Origin: Pedobacter sp. UBA4863
Lineage (GTDB): Bacteria > Bacteroidota > Bacteroidia > Sphingobacteriales > Sphingobacteriaceae
Direction: 5' to 3'
Assembly (NCBI RefSeq): GCF_002399615.1
Contig: NZ_DHDZ01000028.1
Location: 42,373 to 106,372 of the forward strand
Length of the DNA: 64,000 nucleotides
Under the pieces are notes generated by a model. It saw only the letters and a program-made list of their open reading frames with translations. It searched no databases and was not told the origin of the DNA. A program made the position numbers and the translations under genes. Numbering within the stretch: the stretch's first letter is position 1; each line of letters begins with the position of its first letter. This document shows, one piece after another, positions 50,580 through 59,963 of this stretch.

Positions 50580-51809
50580 TTATACGCCTAACAATAATCT
50601 AGCTGGATCTTCCAATAATTGTTTCACACGTACCAAGAAACCTACAGACTCACGCCCGTCGATAATTCTGTGATCGTAAGACAAAGCAATGTACATCATT
50701 GGGCGAATTACCACTTCTTTATTTTCGGCAATTGGACGCTCAATAATGTTGTGCATACCTAAAATTGCAGATTGAGGCGCATTGATAATTGGTGTTGACA
50801 TCATTGAACCAAATACACCACCATTGGTAATCGTGAAAGTTCCACCGGTCATTTCTTCAATCGTTAATTTGCTATCTCTTGCTTTAGTAGCCAATTCAAT
50901 TACCGATTTTTCGATTTGTGCCAAGCTCATGCTTTCTGCATTTCTAATGATTGGCACTACCAAACCTTTAGGTGCAGATACAGCGATAGAAACATCAACA
51001 AAATCGTTATAGATAATATGATCGCCTTCGATACGAGCATTTACCGCCGGAAAATCTTTAGCAGCTTCGCAAACCGCTTTAGTAAAGAAACTCATGAAGC
51101 CTAAGCCCACACCATGTTTCTCTTTAAATTGGTCTTTATATTTTGCACGTAAATCCATAATTGGCTTCATGTTAACCTCATTAAAAGTAGTTAACATGGC
51201 GGTTTCGTTTTTAACCGCAACTAAACGCTTAGCTACAGTTTTACGCAATGGCGACATTTTTTCGGCACGCTCATTTCTTGAACCAGCAACCGCAGCAGCA
51301 ACAGCAGGTGCAGCTTTCGGGCTTTCAGCTTTAGACTTTCCGCTTTCTGCTTTTTGAGCATCTTCTTTGGTAATTCTACCATCAACACCAGTACCTTTTA
51401 CGTTAGCCGCATCGATACCTTTTTCTGCCAAAATTTTACCAGCAGCTGGCGATGGAGTGCCAGCAGCATAGCTCTCTTTCGACTCTTTTTCTGCAACTGG
51501 AGCCGCAGCTTTATCTGCCGCAGGAGCATCAGCTTTTGGAGCTTCTTCTTTAGCTTCTTTTGCAGGAGCAGCACCACCTTCTTCGATAGCACAAACAACC
51601 GCACCAATTTCTAGCGTATCGCCTTCGCTAGCAATAATTTTTAAAGTTCCCGCTTTTTCTGCAGTTAGTTCGAAAGTTGCCTTATCTGATTCTAACTCGG
51701 CAATAATTTCGTCCATCTCTACAAAATCACCATCGTTTTTTACCCAACGAGATAACACTACCTCGGTAATCGATTCGCCTACTGGCGGAACTTTGATTTC
51801 TAAACTCAT
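50580..51809 (-). CDS. odhB: 2-oxoglutarate dehydrogenase E2, dihydrolipoyl succinyltransferase
   Basis: 409 codons. The lipoyl domain (residues 1-77) has the attachment lysine K43 in ELESDKATFE. An Ala/Lys-rich linker follows, then the E3-binding domain (about 115-155, TPSPAAGKILAEKGIDAANV) and the catalytic domain ending SYDHRIIDGRESVGFLVRVK with the active His and Asp. It transfers succinyl groups to CoA in the TCA cycle. It is co-transcribed with odhA. Confidence 0.95.
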   Translation of the reverse strand: MSLEIKVPPVGESITEVVLSRWVKNDGDFVEMDEIIAELESDKATFELTAEKAGTLKIIASEGDTLEIGAVVCAIEEGGAAPAKEAKEEAPKADAPAADKAAAPVAEKESKESYAAGTPSPAAGKILAEKGIDAANVKGTGVDGRITKEDAQKAESGKSKAESPKAAPAVAAAVAGSRNERAEKMSPLRKTVAKRLVAVKNETAMLTTFNEVNMKPIMDLRAKYKDQFKEKHGVGLGFMSFFTKAVCEAAKDFPAVNARIEGDHIIYNDFVDVSIAVSAPKGLVVPIIRNAESMSLAQIEKSVIELATKARDSKLTIEEMTGGTFTITNGGVFGSMMSTPIINAPQSAILGMHNIIERPIAENKEVVIRPMMYIALSYDHRIIDGRESVGFLVRVKQLLEDPARLLLGV

Positions 51810-51902
51810 ATCTTATTTATGTTGTAAAGTTGAAATGTTGTAAAGTTAAAACATTGTAGATGAACAAAGTCTCAAATCTCACATCTCAGTTCTCAAATCT
51901 AT
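51810..51902. repeat. Word-repeat spacer between odhA and odhB
   Basis: GTTGTAAAGTT occurs twice in tandem (51821-51831, 51837-51847). A run of TCTCAAATCTCACATCTCAG-type words fills 51870-51900. The second set matches words in the efflux operon spacer (42743-42819). No promoter or ORF is visible. Confidence 0.5.
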
Positions 51903-54701
51903 TTAATCTACTTTATCTTTCACTGCGTTTTTTGCAGTTTCTTTAAGCGGTTTCTTTGCTATTTCTGCTACCGAAGTTTCGAAAGTTTTAGCCACAATGT
52001 AAGCCTGTTGGTTGGTATGCTGTTTCATATAACCAGTTGCAGGGCTGCTGCTTTCTTTTCTCGAAATTACATCGATGTTATTTAGCGATGTTTTTCGCAA
52101 TCTGCGCAACATGTAAGGCCAAGCACCTTGGTTTTCTGGTTCTTCTTGTACCCAAACTACATCTTCAGCATTTTTATATTTCGCTACAATAGCTTCCATT
52201 TGATCTACTGGCGTTGGATATAATTGCTCTACACGCACCACAGCAACGTTCTTATTGTTCTTTTGTGCTTCTAATAAATCGTAGTAAACTTTACCAGAAC
52301 AGAAAGCTACACGTTTTACATCGGCCACTTTTACGTTGCTATCATCAATTACTTCTTTAAAACCGCCGGCAGTAAAATCTGCTAATGGGCTTACACAAAG
52401 TGGATGGCGCAACAAACTCTTAGGGCTAAAGTTTACCAAAGGCTTACGGAAATCGCGTTTAAACTGACGCCGTAAAGCATGGAAGAAGTTGGCCGGAGTA
52501 GTACAGTTAGTTACCTGCATGTTGTACTCTGCACAAAGCTCCATAAAACGTTCTATACGTGCCGATGAGTGCTCTGGACCTTGACCTTCGTAACCGTGAG
52601 GCAATAACATTACCAAACCGTTAGCTCTTTGCCATTTAGTTTCGGCACTTGCAATGTATTGGTCAATTACAATTTGAGCACCGTTGTTAAAATCACCAAA
52701 CTGTGCTTCCCAAATGGTTAACGCATTAGGATTTGCCATGGCATAACCGTATTCGAAACCTAAAACACCGTACTCAGACAAGTGCGAGTTATAAATATCG
52801 AACTGTGCTTGTTGCTCAGAAATATTTAATAATGGAGTGTACTCTTCTTCCGAATCTTCTAAGGTTAATACCGCATGACGGTGAGAGAAAGTACCACGTT
52901 TCACATCCTGGCCACTTAAACGAACACGTTTACCTTCGGCCAATAAAGTACCGTAAGCCAATTGCTCGCCCAAAGCCCAATCGAAAACATGAGTTTCAGT
53001 TGCCATTTTCAAACGCTCATCAAATAATTTCTCAATTTTTTTGAAGAACTTTTTCTCTTTTGGCAAAGTGGTAATTCTTTTCGCAACTTCTAATAAAGTA
53101 GTTTTTTTAACACCTGTTTCTGGCGAGGTTTCGAAATCTTTTGCCGTTGCCAAACGCAAATCTGCCCAAGCACCACCAAATTTAACATCAGCCAATGCTG
53201 CATTATATTCTTTAGCCTCGTTTAATGAAGTTTGTAAATGAGCTTTGAACTCTTTCTCCATTTCCTTAGCACCAGCCTCATCAAGCTTACCCTCTTTAAT
53301 TAATTGAGCCACATATATCTTTAACGGGTTTGAATGTTTCTCAATCGCCTTGTATAATAAAGGTTGAGTGAATTTTGGCTCATCAGATTCGTTGTGCCCA
53401 AACCTGCGGTAGCACAAAATATCGATAAATACGTCGTTTCTATATTTCTGACGATATTCCATTGCTAAATTAATGGCATAAACTAAAGCTTCTGCATCAT
53501 CACCATTTACGTGGAAAACTGGCGACAAAGTTACTTTAGCAATATCAGTACAATAAGTACTAGAACGAGCATCCTTATAATTGGTGGTAAAACCGATTTG
53601 ATTGTTGATGACCAAGTGGATAGTTCCGCCTGTTTTGTAACCATCTAAACCAGCCATTTGGATAACTTCATAAACAATACCTTGACCAGCCACAGAAGCA
53701 TCACCGTGAATTAATATTGGTGCTAAACGACCGTTATCTCCTTCGTATTTGAAATCGATTTTCGAACGGCTCATACCTTCCACAATACCATCAACAGTTT
53801 CTAAGTGCGATGGATTTGGGCACAAGCTCAAGTGTACGTTTTTACCTTTAGTGGTAGTTACATCGGTTGAGTAGCCGAGGTGATATTTTACGTCGCCACC
53901 GTAAGGCGTTTCTGGATTGTAGCTTCTTCCTTCGAACTCTGCAAAAATATCTTTATAGCTTTTTTGCATGATATTGGCCAATACGTTCAAACGACCGCGG
54001 TGCGCCATACCAACTACAAATTCTTCAATACCTAAATCGGCACCTTTTTCAATAACCGAGTCTAATGCAGGAATTAAAGCCTCTGCACCTTCTAGAGAGA
54101 AACGCTTTTGACCTAAAAACTTAGTACCTAAAAAGTTCTCGAAAACAACCGCTTCGTTTAACTTTTTAACTACCCTAATTTTCTCTTCGTTAGACAGTTT
54201 TGGCGTATTGCGTTCGCCTTCCATCTTGTTCTCTAACCACGAAAGTACTTCTGGCGTACGCAAATATTTGTATTCTACACCAATTGAGCCACAATAAGTC
54301 TGCTCTAAAAATGCTACGATATCTTTTAATTTTGCTGAACCGATACCTAGCTCAACGCTTGATGTAAAAACCGTTTCTAAATCAGCACTTGACAGCCCAA
54401 AGTTTTCGATATTTAAAGTAGGCAAATGCTTACGTCTTTCTCTAACTGGGTTTGTTTTGGTAAATAAGTGGCCACGCTGGCGGTAACCATTAATCAAATT
54501 TAAAACATTGATTTCTTTCAAAAAATGCTCAGGAGCTTCTGCTCCGCTAACATTAGGCGCATCTGCACCTCTTCCGAAATCAAAACCTTCAAAAAACTTC
54601 TGCCATCCAAATTCTACAGAATTAGGATCTTCTTTATAATTCTGGTACAGGGATTCAACATATTCGGCGTTGGGACCGTTAAGATAAGTTAGGTTATCCA
54701 T
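51903..54701 (-). CDS. odhA: 2-oxoglutarate dehydrogenase E1 component
   Basis: 932 codons, normal for E1o. It decarboxylates 2-oxoglutarate with thiamine diphosphate. Blocks: FLGTKFLGQKRFSLEGAEAL, VVGMAHRGRLNVLANIMQKS, LIHGDASVAGQGIVYEVIQM, GFTTNYKDARSSTYCTDIAK and the ThDP-binding C-terminal region LLPHGYEGQGPEHSSARIER. It is the first gene of the odhAB operon. Confidence 0.96.
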   Translation of the reverse strand: MDNLTYLNGPNAEYVESLYQNYKEDPNSVEFGWQKFFEGFDFGRGADAPNVSGAEAPEHFLKEINVLNLINGYRQRGHLFTKTNPVRERRKHLPTLNIENFGLSSADLETVFTSSVELGIGSAKLKDIVAFLEQTYCGSIGVEYKYLRTPEVLSWLENKMEGERNTPKLSNEEKIRVVKKLNEAVVFENFLGTKFLGQKRFSLEGAEALIPALDSVIEKGADLGIEEFVVGMAHRGRLNVLANIMQKSYKDIFAEFEGRSYNPETPYGGDVKYHLGYSTDVTTTKGKNVHLSLCPNPSHLETVDGIVEGMSRSKIDFKYEGDNGRLAPILIHGDASVAGQGIVYEVIQMAGLDGYKTGGTIHLVINNQIGFTTNYKDARSSTYCTDIAKVTLSPVFHVNGDDAEALVYAINLAMEYRQKYRNDVFIDILCYRRFGHNESDEPKFTQPLLYKAIEKHSNPLKIYVAQLIKEGKLDEAGAKEMEKEFKAHLQTSLNEAKEYNAALADVKFGGAWADLRLATAKDFETSPETGVKKTTLLEVAKRITTLPKEKKFFKKIEKLFDERLKMATETHVFDWALGEQLAYGTLLAEGKRVRLSGQDVKRGTFSHRHAVLTLEDSEEEYTPLLNISEQQAQFDIYNSHLSEYGVLGFEYGYAMANPNALTIWEAQFGDFNNGAQIVIDQYIASAETKWQRANGLVMLLPHGYEGQGPEHSSARIERFMELCAEYNMQVTNCTTPANFFHALRRQFKRDFRKPLVNFSPKSLLRHPLCVSPLADFTAGGFKEVIDDSNVKVADVKRVAFCSGKVYYDLLEAQKNNKNVAVVRVEQLYPTPVDQMEAIVAKYKNAEDVVWVQEEPENQGAWPYMLRRLRKTSLNNIDVISRKESSSPATGYMKQHTNQQAYIVAKTFETSVAEIAKKPLKETAKNAVKDKVD

Positions 54702-54731
54702 TGGTATATATAACTATTACGATAAGTATTG

Positions 54732-54763
54732 CAAAATTAGGATTTTACCTTTAGAAAAGGCAA
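54732..54763 (-). promoter_or_regulatory. Promoter of odhA-odhB
   Basis: Minus strand: -33 TTG (54763-54761), 21-bp spacer, -7 TAATTTTG (54739-54732). The predicted leader to the odhA ATG is about 27 nt. Confidence 0.65.
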
Positions 54764-54816
54764 TAAAATCATATTAAAATAAATTAAAAAAATGCACTTA
54801 GAATATAGACTATTTT

Positions 54817-56115
54817 TTAGGCTCGAACGACCTGTGCAAATACCCCTTTTGGATCTATAAATTTCAAAATTTTCTCAAAATCAAAACTATTCGACAACTT
54901 TTGATCGTTACCTACACCGGCAACCGCTGCCCAATTGCCCCAGTTACTTGCCGGACAATAATCTAACAATTGCTCTTCAAAATAAGCTGCGCCAAGCACC
55001 CAATTCACAGACAATTCCTTAACCAAATAAGTAGCAACCAATTGCCTAGCTATTTGGCTTATATAACCAGTAGTATTGAGTTCTTGCATACACGCATCAA
55101 CCAAAGGCTGTCCTGTTTGCCCGTCTTTCCAATTTTGCAGGGCAGAGGTGTTTTCTAACCGTAAAGGCAAACCAACTTTATTAAAGCCTTGGGGCTTAAA
55201 AAAAATATTGCCATACTTTTTAAACATAAAACGATAATAATCTCTCCAGAGCAGTCCCAACACAATTTGATGAAAATAAGGCCTAATGCCATAACTAGCT
55301 TCAGCATCTTTCATCTTCCAATATACTTCGCGGGGAGATAAGCAGCCCAATGCTAACCAAGCAGAAAGTTTAGAAACAATTTCGTGCTTTTTTAAGGATA
55401 TTTTTTCTAAAGCCATGTCTTCACCCGCATGTAAATAATCGTGCAAATGTGCCAAAGCTTCTTTTTCGCCACCCCTAAATTCGGTATTAACCTTTAGCAT
55501 TGCCGCAGTTGCATCTTGCAATAAGGTTCCTATTTCTGGCACTGCACCCCAATCTTCTACACTTGCAAAGCTAATGGTTGCTGGCATCGTAAAACAAGGT
55601 TTTACCAGCGCATCGCGTTCTGTTTTTTTCTTAAACTGCGTAAAAACATCGGGAATATCCTTAATTGGAAAAGGTAAATCTTCCTTATTATATAGCGTAT
55701 GGCCAATAAAATGTTTTAAATTTATTTTCTGCTTCCAAAGCGCATCTTCTACCTTTATACTTACGGCCGTTTCTTCGCTGGCCACTTCTCTATGGTGGTA
55801 AACTTCTGATATGTCGTGCTTAACAACCAATTCGGGCAAAATTTCTTCAGGATATCCTTGCAGCAACAACAAATCACCTCCCATTTCTTGCAACGACTGC
55901 CGCAAAGAAATCACACTTTCAATTAAGAATTTTGTTCTGGTAACGCCAGTTTTAAAAGAGTGGTAATTGGTTTTTTTGAAGTGGCGTGGATCGAAAACAT
56001 AAACTGGTAAAATTTCATCAGCCTTTGAAACAGCTTCAACCAACATCTCATTATCATGCAAGCGAAGATCATTTCTAAACCAAACTAAAATTTTTTTGCC
56101 CATATCCGTAGCCAT
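54817..56115 (-). CDS. Cryptochrome/photolyase, CRY-DASH type
   Basis: 432 codons. The N-terminal antenna domain starts KKILVWFRNDLRLHDNEMLV; the FAD-binding helical domain has LSAWLALGCLSPREVYWKMK and the C-terminal block SNWGNWAAVAGVGNDQKLSN. The latter and the overall length fit CRY-DASH, which repairs pyrimidine dimers in single-stranded DNA. Met5 (MGKKILVW) is an alternative start. Confidence 0.9.
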   Translation of the reverse strand: MATDMGKKILVWFRNDLRLHDNEMLVEAVSKADEILPVYVFDPRHFKKTNYHSFKTGVTRTKFLIESVISLRQSLQEMGGDLLLLQGYPEEILPELVVKHDISEVYHHREVASEETAVSIKVEDALWKQKINLKHFIGHTLYNKEDLPFPIKDIPDVFTQFKKKTERDALVKPCFTMPATISFASVEDWGAVPEIGTLLQDATAAMLKVNTEFRGGEKEALAHLHDYLHAGEDMALEKISLKKHEIVSKLSAWLALGCLSPREVYWKMKDAEASYGIRPYFHQIVLGLLWRDYYRFMFKKYGNIFFKPQGFNKVGLPLRLENTSALQNWKDGQTGQPLVDACMQELNTTGYISQIARQLVATYLVKELSVNWVLGAAYFEEQLLDYCPASNWGNWAAVAGVGNDQKLSNSFDFEKILKFIDPKGVFAQVVRA

Positions 56116-56269
56116 TCTATCTTAAGAGTTGCAAGTTGCGAAAAATTTAGGCCAATGTGCCAACAGCACTTTCATTTTTACATAGTTATAACACATCGAA
56201 ACTTTACAAAAGACCAAGAATATTGGCAAAACCATTTATTACATTTGTTATATCAACAAAACATTAAAA

Positions 56270-56707
56270 ATGAAAAGGATAAATATACCTAGCCTAGAAC
56301 CAAATGCCTACAAGGCCATGCTTGCATTAGAAAACTACTTACAAACTTCGGCATTAGATAAATTACACAAGGAGTTAATCAAGATAAGGGCTTCGCAAAT
56401 TAATGGCTGTGCATTTTGTTTAGATATGCACACTAAAGACGCCATTAAACTAGGCGAAACACCCCAACGTATTTTTTTATTAAATGCTTGGCGTGAAACC
56501 GATTTATTTACAGAAGAGGAAAAAATTATTTTAGGATTAACTGAACAAATTACATTGATTAGTAACGGTGGCGTTGGCGATGATTTGTACTTAAAAGCAA
56601 TTGCAACATTTGGCGAAAACTATGTTGCACAAATTATTATGGCCTGTGTGGCTATTAACGGCTGGAACCGAATTGCCATTAGCACAAATACAGAAATCAT
56701 GAAGTAA
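56270..56707 (+). CDS. AhpD-like carboxymuconolactone decarboxylase family protein
   Basis: 145 codons. The redox CxxC with the downstream His is at C47-C50-H54 (INGCAFCLDMHTKDA). Such proteins act as alkylhydroperoxidase-like thiol enzymes. A -7 motif TACATTTG lies at 56240-56247, about 22 bp before the ATG. It is monocistronic. Confidence 0.88.
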   Translation: MKRINIPSLEPNAYKAMLALENYLQTSALDKLHKELIKIRASQINGCAFCLDMHTKDAIKLGETPQRIFLLNAWRETDLFTEEEKIILGLTEQITLISNGGVGDDLYLKAIATFGENYVAQIIMACVAINGWNRIAISTNTEIMK

Positions 56708-56820
56708 TTCGGAATTGATAAAGCACTATCGACATAGCGTTCTCGTTGCTATGCCCCCCTCGGAATAACAACAAACTGTTAGTTCTTGGCTAATTCTAAC
56801 CAATCACTAATTTAAAATTG

Positions 56821-58023
56821 TTAAACACTCACCAACTCCCTATAAATGTCCATCATCCGCTTTGCATTAGCATTAATTTCATGGTGTTTTTCTGCGGTTT
56901 TACGAGCATTCTCACCTATTTCTTGCCATTTTTTAGGCTGCGTTATACATTTTAAAATGTAACGGTAAAATTCATCTGGGGTATCTGCAATCAGAATATC
57001 TCTGCCGTGCTTACAATTTATTCCTTCGGCTGCCATGGTAGTAGCTATAATACACTTCTGCATGGCCATGCCTTCAATAATTTTCACCCGCATACCACTG
57101 CCCGACAGCAAGGGCACAATCATAATTGCCTTGCTATTGATAAACTCTACCGCATCAAACACCTCTCCTTCTACAATAAGGTTATCAGAATCATAATCAA
57201 AAAATTGCTTTTGCATATGCTTGCCCGCAATGTAAAAGCGAAGTTCGCCGCTTAGTTCTTCAATATCTGGCCAAATCTCGTCCAAAAACCACTCTAAACC
57301 TTCCTTATTTGGCCGCCAGTCCATTGCGCCTAAATGAAACAAAGTAGGGAAACTGGTTTTGGAAGTATCTATCTTATATTTTTCAAGATCTAAGGCAACA
57401 GGAAAAACATCTAACCTTGTTTCGCAACCCATTAACAATAATTTTTGTCTATCGGGATTACTAATGGCAAAAACCTGATGAAAACGATTAATCTGCTCCA
57501 TTTCGTAAGCTTTAAGCCTTCGCGAAAGAAATTCTAAATAAGTTCGGCGAGGTGTAAAACGCTCTCTAATTGCCAACCGTTCCCAAACATCGTACTCTAT
57601 TTGGTGTACCCTATATACCAATTTTGCCTTACTATGCGCTTTAACGGCATCTAAATAAGGAATTACAAACAATCCCTCAAACTGAACAACATCAAATTCT
57701 TGCTCTTTCAGCAAATCTTCAAGTACTTTTTCTGCATTGTGGTCAAAATAACGCGAAACATTATAAGATTGATTAGAAAAGATATTGGTAAAGGCATCCC
57801 AAACATTCACTTCAACATTTATTGTAAACGAGTGAAAATTTATTTTTTCGAATACAGGATCGTAAATATCATCTACATCAATATATTGTTTAGAATTATT
57901 AAGACAAAACAGCGTTATTTCTGCACCAAGCCTCAGTAAACCCTTTATAGTGTTGTAAACTACTATGGGGTAGCCGCTATTTGGCGGAAAAGGAACTCTA
58001 TGGCTTAGCAAAAGTACTTTCAA
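56821..58023 (-). CDS. Glycosyltransferase, GT4-like
   Basis: 400 codons, GT-B fold. The N-terminus MKVLLLSHRVPFPPNSGYPI and the donor-binding C-terminal part (FHLGAMDWRPNKEGLEWFLD, MIVPLLSGSGMRVKIIEGMA) fit group 1 transferases. The acceptor is unknown, probably an envelope polysaccharide or lipid. It begins 1 bp after the rnhB stop, so the two genes form one transcript. Confidence 0.85.
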   Translation of the reverse strand: MKVLLLSHRVPFPPNSGYPIVVYNTIKGLLRLGAEITLFCLNNSKQYIDVDDIYDPVFEKINFHSFTINVEVNVWDAFTNIFSNQSYNVSRYFDHNAEKVLEDLLKEQEFDVVQFEGLFVIPYLDAVKAHSKAKLVYRVHQIEYDVWERLAIRERFTPRRTYLEFLSRRLKAYEMEQINRFHQVFAISNPDRQKLLLMGCETRLDVFPVALDLEKYKIDTSKTSFPTLFHLGAMDWRPNKEGLEWFLDEIWPDIEELSGELRFYIAGKHMQKQFFDYDSDNLIVEGEVFDAVEFINSKAIMIVPLLSGSGMRVKIIEGMAMQKCIIATTMAAEGINCKHGRDILIADTPDEFYRYILKCITQPKKWQEIGENARKTAEKHHEINANAKRMMDIYRELVSV

Positions 58024-58024
58024 C

Positions 58025-58624
58025 TTAAAATTCTATAGTGAGTTGCGGATTACTTACATTAAACGTTTTTCGGTGATAGGGAGATGGACCTATATTAATA
58101 ACAGCGTTTCGGTGCGCAATAGTTGGATACCCTTTATTTTTCTTCCAATCGTAAGCCGGAAAATCTATATCTAGGGCTGCCATATACTCGTCTCTGTGTG
58201 TTTTTGCTAAAATAGAAGCTGCCGCGATGTTCAAATATTTTCCATCGCCCTTTACAATGCACGAATGTTTGATATCTTGATAAGCTTTAAACCTATTCCC
58301 ATCAATCACTAAATATTCAGGACGTATTTTTAACTGATCTAAAGCTCTGTGCATTGCCAAAAAAGAAGCATTGAGAATGTTAATTTCATCAATTTCTTCG
58401 TGATCTACCATAGCCACCGCCCAAGCTAGTGCATTTTCTTCAATAATGGGTCTAAGCTCATCGCGTTGCTTATGAGACAATTGTTTAGAATCATTTAAAC
58501 CTTCCAAGTAGAAATCTTTAGGTAAAATTACCGCAGCAGCCACTACAGGGCCGGCCAAACAACCACGCCCCGCTTCATCGCAGCCTGCTTCTACAAGTTC
58601 TATTTGATAACAATTTAACAGCAT
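58025..58624 (-). CDS. rnhB: Ribonuclease HII
   Basis: 199 codons from ATG at 58624. A TTG at 58663 keeps the frame open, but a -7 motif (TATTTTTG, 58635-58628) sits 3 bp before the ATG and 199 aa is the usual length. Catalytic signature GCDEAGRGCLAGPVVAAAVI with D-E-D residues and LNASFLAMHRALDQL. It cleaves RNA-DNA hybrids and misincorporated ribonucleotides. Confidence 0.94.
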   Translation of the reverse strand: MLLNCYQIELVEAGCDEAGRGCLAGPVVAAAVILPKDFYLEGLNDSKQLSHKQRDELRPIIEENALAWAVAMVDHEEIDEINILNASFLAMHRALDQLKIRPEYLVIDGNRFKAYQDIKHSCIVKGDGKYLNIAAASILAKTHRDEYMAALDIDFPAYDWKKNKGYPTIAHRNAVINIGPSPYHRKTFNVSNPQLTIEF

Positions 58625-58726
58625 ACACAAAAATAACAATTGTTTCTTATTACATCTCCTCAAAATAAATTGGCAAGCCGATGTTTTTATTGAAAGCCTT
58701 AATGCCTCAACAATTATTCAATTTTA

Positions 58727-58812
58727 TTGACGGAAATAATGCAAATAGCGTCAACTAATTGACGGAAACAATATAAATAGCGTCAACTAATTGACGGAAA
58801 CAATAAATAAAC
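58727..58812 (+). repeat. 32-bp tandem repeat carrying operator palindromes
   Basis: Two full units and a partial third start at 58727, 58759 and 58791 with TTGACGGAAA. At each joint the sequence CGTCAACTAATTGACG forms a 16-bp palindrome with a 4-bp centre (58749-58764 and 58781-58796). The period of 32 bp is about three helical turns. Confidence 0.8.
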
Positions 58813-58821
58813 CTATATTTG
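58791..58821 (+). promoter_or_regulatory. Promoter of the AAA ATPase gene
   Basis: -33 TTG (58791-58793), 20-bp spacer, -7 TATATTTG (58814-58821). The ATG at 58826 begins 4 bp after the -7 element, at the expected start site, so the mRNA should be leaderless. The -33 TTG is part of the second operator palindrome. Confidence 0.75.
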
Positions 58822-58825
58822 TTTT

Positions 58826-59956
58826 ATGGACATTCCTAGAGAACTTGAAAAAACAATCCTCAAAAAACTAAAACCCAATAAGGTAGTGGCTATTTTGGGG
58901 GCAAGGCGAGTAGGCAAAACAGAGTTAATTAGCGCCATTTCTAAAAATATTAGCGAAAAACAACTGTGGCTTAATGGCGATGACATAGAAACCCACAATC
59001 TTTTAGCGATACAAAGTACCGCCAATTTTAAACGACTGCTTGGCGACACCCAGGTACTTATTATTGACGAAGCACAAGAAATACCCAATATTGGCAAAAA
59101 ACTAAAACTGATGGTGGATACCATACCAGAAATAAAAGTACTAATTACAGGTTCTTCGGCTTTTGAAATAAACAACCAAGTTGGAGAACCTTTATTAGGA
59201 CGTATGAGTACCTTGCATCTTTACCCTATTGCACAAATGGAATTTTCAAAGCAAGAAAACTATTTGGCTACTAAAAGTAATTTAGAAGAAAGATTGATTT
59301 TTGGCTCGTACCCCGAGCTAAGCAACATTACAAACAAAGATGATAAAATAGCTTACTTGAAAGAACTAGCACATAACCAACTACTAAGAGATATTTTAGC
59401 GTTTGAAGGCATAAAAAAAAGAGATAAGATTGTGGCCTTGCTACAAATGATTGCTTTTAGAACGGGTAGCGAAATATCATTAGAAGGCCTAGGTAGAGAT
59501 TTGCAAATCAGTAAAAATACGGTAGAAAAATACCTTGATTTATTTAGCAAAGTATTTATTATTTACAGCGTTAGTGGGTTTAGCAGAAATAGAGATAACG
59601 AAATTACCAAAATGAAAAAGTGGTTTTTTGTTGATAATGGCATTCGCAATGCGATAATCAATTCATTTAACCCAATAAATATGCGTGATGATATAGGCAA
59701 ACTTTGGGAAAATTATCTTAATAGCGAACGCATAAAGGCATTACATTACAAAGAAAAGCATGTACTCGATTATTTTTGGAGAACACACAACAAACAGGAG
59801 ATTGACCGCATAGAAGATATTAATGAAAACTTATCGGCTTTTGAGTACAAGTGGAAATCTTTAAAAACCAAAATACCTACTGAGTTTGCAAAAGCTTATC
59901 CTAATGCCAGTTTCGAAGTTATTGACCAGGATAATTATCTCGATTTTATTACTTAA
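58826..59956 (+). CDS. AAA ATPase with DUF4143 C-terminal domain
   Basis: 376 codons. Walker A GARRVGKT (residues 25-32), Walker B VLIIDEAQEIP (about 78-88) and a sensor region VLITGSSAFEI. A winged-helix/DUF4143 part follows (SLEGLGRDLQISKNTVEKYL, then YKEKHVLDYFWRTHNKQEID). Proteins of this family are widespread and poorly understood; the C-terminal part recalls a nuclease-like fold (KEKHVLDYFWR...EID...YKW). It is monocistronic under an iterated operator. Confidence 0.8.
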   Translation: MDIPRELEKTILKKLKPNKVVAILGARRVGKTELISAISKNISEKQLWLNGDDIETHNLLAIQSTANFKRLLGDTQVLIIDEAQEIPNIGKKLKLMVDTIPEIKVLITGSSAFEINNQVGEPLLGRMSTLHLYPIAQMEFSKQENYLATKSNLEERLIFGSYPELSNITNKDDKIAYLKELAHNQLLRDILAFEGIKKRDKIVALLQMIAFRTGSEISLEGLGRDLQISKNTVEKYLDLFSKVFIIYSVSGFSRNRDNEITKMKKWFFVDNGIRNAIINSFNPINMRDDIGKLWENYLNSERIKALHYKEKHVLDYFWRTHNKQEIDRIEDINENLSAFEYKWKSLKTKIPTEFAKAYPNASFEVIDQDNYLDFIT

Positions 59957-59963
59957 CGGCAAG

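Noticed and set aside
58625..58663. TTG start extending rnhB by 13 codons
   Set aside because: A -7 element lies between it and the ATG, and the ATG gives the usual RNase HII length.
58727..58812. CRISPR-like array
   Set aside because: The repeats are directly tandem without unique spacers and there are no cas genes.
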